Of a stretch of DNA of 47,129 nt, positions 46,979 through 47,129 are shown one piece after another. Within the stretch, counting starts at the first letter, position 1, and each line of letters opens with the position of its first letter. The notes under the pieces were generated by a model. The model was not told where the DNA came from, did no database searches, and saw nothing but the letters and a program-made list of their open reading frames with translations. This DNA is from an uncultured Ruminococcus sp. GTDB taxonomy: Bacteria > Bacillota > Clostridia > Oscillospirales > Ruminococcaceae. The translations under genes were made by a program, and so were the position numbers. The stretch is from contig CAMWTO010000002.1 in assembly GCA_947177205.1 (NCBI GenBank), positions 1-47,129 of the forward strand, written 5' to 3'.

Positions 46979-47129
46979 CTATTCTGAAGATAACTTATAC
47001 AAATTGATGATATCATCATAATTATAGTTGCATTTTTCAAACCTATTCATAAGTTCAGATGCTTTCATATGACTTCTTAATATCTTAGACAACGCAAGAT
47101 AATCTTCTCTATGTACACTATCTTTGTTA
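46979..47129 (-). CDS. C-terminal fragment of an unidentified protein, truncated by the window end
   Basis: Open minus-strand frame ...NKDSVHREDYLALSKILRSHMKASELMNRFEKCNYNYDDIINLYKLSSE*. Confidence 0.6.
   Translation of the reverse strand, partial: NKDSVHREDYLALSKILRSHMKASELMNRFEKCNYNYDDIINLYKLSSE

Overview
A 47.1-kb chromosomal window from a Ruminococcus-like, dockerin-producing Firmicute. This lineage is inferred from gene content and was not verified by a search. (1) 0-2.6 kb: an XRE regulator, a histidine phosphatase and a small membrane protein. (2) 2.66-19.2 kb: the complete S10-spc-alpha ribosomal protein super-operon (rpsJ to rplQ, including secY, adk, map, a KOW-domain protein, infA and rpoA). 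It starts from a consensus promoter with a ~400-nt structured leader and carries several unexpected structured intercistronic gaps. (3) 19.2-23.4 kb: a MATE transporter and a giant polytopic membrane protein. (4) 23.6-32.9 kb: an accessory segment with two dockerin proteins (one a putative metzincin-type protease), Hsp20, a lipoprotein cyclophilin and a Gld-like ABC/DUF4340 cluster. (5) 33.0-41.6 kb: the rimP-nusA-ylxR-ylxQ-infB-orf83-rbfA-nrnA-truB-ribF operon on the minus strand, with a leader hairpin that looks like a NusA-type attenuator. (6) 41.7-47.1 kb: DUF1015, L,D-transpeptidase, ychF, cdd and a truncated ORF. The best candidates for new biology are the RNA elements inside the ribosomal operon (S10 leader, rpsQ-rplN three-way junction, rpmD-rplO element), the cohesin/dockerin-like mini-protein, the internal-dockerin protease, and the ABC/DUF4340/cyclophilin cluster. 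All function calls come from reading the sequence; no searches or folding programs were run.
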